Source: Blastococcus sp. VKM Ac-2987 (GTDB lineage Bacteria; Actinomycetota; Actinomycetes; Mycobacteriales; Geodermatophilaceae). From it: DNA of 64,000 nucleotides. The notes beneath the pieces are model-generated. The model had not been told where the DNA came from, did not search any database, and saw only the letters and a program-made list of their open reading frames with translations. Position numbers and translations under genes: made by a program. Shown here one piece after another: positions 62,506-64,000 of this stretch; within the stretch, counting starts at the first letter, position 1; every line of letters begins with the position of its first letter. The stretch covers positions 1,268,386 to 1,332,385 of the forward strand of contig NZ_JAPVBG010000002.1 of NCBI RefSeq assembly GCF_026967805.1. Reading direction: 5' to 3'.

Positions 62506-62853
62506 GTGCCCGCCGTCGGGGGTGCGCTCTCCCGCGCCGTGTTCGCCCTCGCCGTCCTGGCGTCGCTGGTGGTGCTCTTCGCCCCGGGGTCGGACGTGCC
62601 CTCGGCCCCGCCCGGGGTCGACAAGCTCGTCCACCTGCTGGTGTTCGCCGGCCTGGCGGTGACCGGCAGGTGGGCGGGCATCCCGCGCACCCCGCTCGCG
62701 GTGGGGCTCGTGCTCTACGCGGTGGGCAGCGAGCTGGTCCAGGGGCTGACCCCGCTCGCGCGTTCGGCATCGGTGGCCGACGGCGCGGCCGATCTGGCCG
62801 GCGTCGCGGTCGGCCTGCTGGTCTGGCGCTGGGGCGCCCGTCGGTCCCGCTGA
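62506..62853 (+). CDS. VanZ-like membrane protein
   Basis: The 115-residue protein matches the VanZ-like fold: a first helix (AVFALAVLASLVVLFAP), PPGVDKLVHLLVFAGLAVTGRW with the family DKxxH motif, PLAVGLVLYAVGSELVQGL and a last helix (GAADLAGVAVGLLVWRWGARR). VanZ proteins are linked to glycopeptide tolerance but most members are of unknown role. GTG 62506 lies 7 nt after the M16 stop. Confidence 0.83.
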   Translation: MPAVGGALSRAVFALAVLASLVVLFAPGSDVPSAPPGVDKLVHLLVFAGLAVTGRWAGIPRTPLAVGLVLYAVGSELVQGLTPLARSASVADGAADLAGVAVGLLVWRWGARRSR

Positions 62854-63699
<846 letters not shown>

Positions 63700-63782
63700 C
63701 CCGGCGGGCCCGCTCCCGGCCCGTGTGAACGGCCCGTGTCGGGGGTGTGGCCAGGGCGTGGCGGGGGTCACGGGGGGTGGGT

Positions 63783-63811
63783 TTGACCGGCCGTAGGGGG
63801 GCGTGTAACTT
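63783..63811 (+). promoter_or_regulatory. Strong sigma-70-type promoter P1 of an rRNA operon
   Basis: TTGACC (63783-63788) and TAACTT (63806-63811) are separated by 17 nt, a near-ideal housekeeping promoter and the strongest in the window. It is followed by a second promoter and the conserved rRNA leader, so it should drive an rrn operon lying beyond the right edge. Confidence 0.8.
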
Positions 63812-63858
63812 TCTCTTTGCGCCGCGCGGCCCGGAAGGGCCGCCGGACCAGCCCCCGC

Positions 63859-63888
63859 TAGACGGGCTGCTGGAAACCGGCGTAGAGT
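63859..63888 (+). promoter_or_regulatory. Second rRNA promoter candidate P2
   Basis: TAGACG (63859-63864) and TAGAGT (63883-63888) are separated by 18 nt. Tandem promoters are usual for actinobacterial rrn operons. Confidence 0.55.
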
Positions 63889-63944
63889 TGGACATCCAGC
63901 CAGGGACGAAGCCCGGAAGGGTCGGTTTCCTGCGCGTCCGCTCC

Positions 63945-64000
63945 TTGAGAACTCAACAGCGTGCCGAAAGTCAGTGCCAAGTAATACCCCGTGTTCTGGC
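63945..64000 (+). ncRNA. rRNA operon leader (5' part), 16S gene beyond the window
   Basis: TTGAGAACTCAACAGCGTGCC from 63945 is the element seen upstream of 16S genes in actinobacteria, probably part of the antitermination/processing leader. It contains the short inverted repeat TTGAG-AA-CTCAA. The mature 16S 5' end has not been reached at base 64000. Confidence 0.75.

Overview
The window is about 64 kb of very GC-rich chromosome from an actinobacterium. The gene order (proS, rpsP-khpA-rimM-trmD-rplS-lepB-rnhB, yraN-comM-dprA-xerC-whiG, rpsB-tsf-pyrH-frr-cdsA-rlmN, dxr-rseP-ispG, rimP-nusA-ylxR-infB-DUF503-rbfA-nrnA-MATE-truB, ribF-rpsO-pnp-M16-dapB) is the classical actinobacterial order. Frequent GTG starts, ATGA/GTGA stop-start overlaps, a WhiG-type sigma factor, IPP synthesis by the MEP route (dxr, ispG) and a class-E-sortase-like LAxTG surface protein fit a Frankiales/Geodermatophilales-type organism. 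That family-level placement is inference from gene content; no 16S gene lies inside the window.

Layout: 1-7.2 kb, end of proS, then ribosome and tRNA maturation genes, signal peptidase, an atypical LuxR-type regulator and RNase HII. 7.3-14.5 kb, yraN-comM-dprA (DNA uptake and recombination), a minus-strand lipoprotein/membrane-protein pair, xerC and whiG. 14.8-24.8 kb, an accessory catabolic island: two thiolase-like/DUF35 zinc-protein pairs, an ADP-forming acyl-CoA synthetase, two class III CoA transferases, a TctC-type solute-binding lipoprotein and a LysR regulator with a palindromic site at its promoter. The island sits between whiG and the M23 peptidase/rpsB genes, and the peptidase frame runs into the last island gene, so the right-hand junction can be placed closely. 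25.7-34.6 kb, rpsB-tsf-pyrH-frr-cdsA, several small accessory genes (a DUF952-acetyltransferase fusion, a truncated DUF2332 gene, an RNA methyltransferase, PPK2) and rlmN. 34.6-37.6 kb, a VIT-type metal transporter and minus-strand envelope genes (DUF2631, LytR-CpsA-Psr, LAxTG surface protein). 37.9-44.5 kb, dxr-rseP-ispG, an acetyltransferase and a class B penicillin-binding protein. 44.5-55.5 kb, a ferritin-like/Tat-lipoprotein pair and the rimP-to-truB translation operon. 55.5-63.7 kb, a monooxygenase-like protein, ilvE, ribF, rpsO, pnp, an M16 peptidase, a VanZ-like protein and dapB. 63.7-64.0 kb, tandem rRNA-type promoters and an rRNA leader heading out of the window.

Most genes serve information processing and envelope biogenesis and form tight, often translationally coupled operons. 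Several starts sit 6-7 nt downstream of a NANNNT hexamer, the layout of leaderless transcripts. The most unusual region is the 14.8-24.8 kb island. Its gene set suggests uptake of an organic acid, its activation to a CoA thioester by a two-subunit CoA transferase, C-C bond cleavage by DUF35/thiolase-like (Ltp2-type) aldolases, and energy recovery by the ADP-forming synthetase. The substrate cannot be read from sequence.
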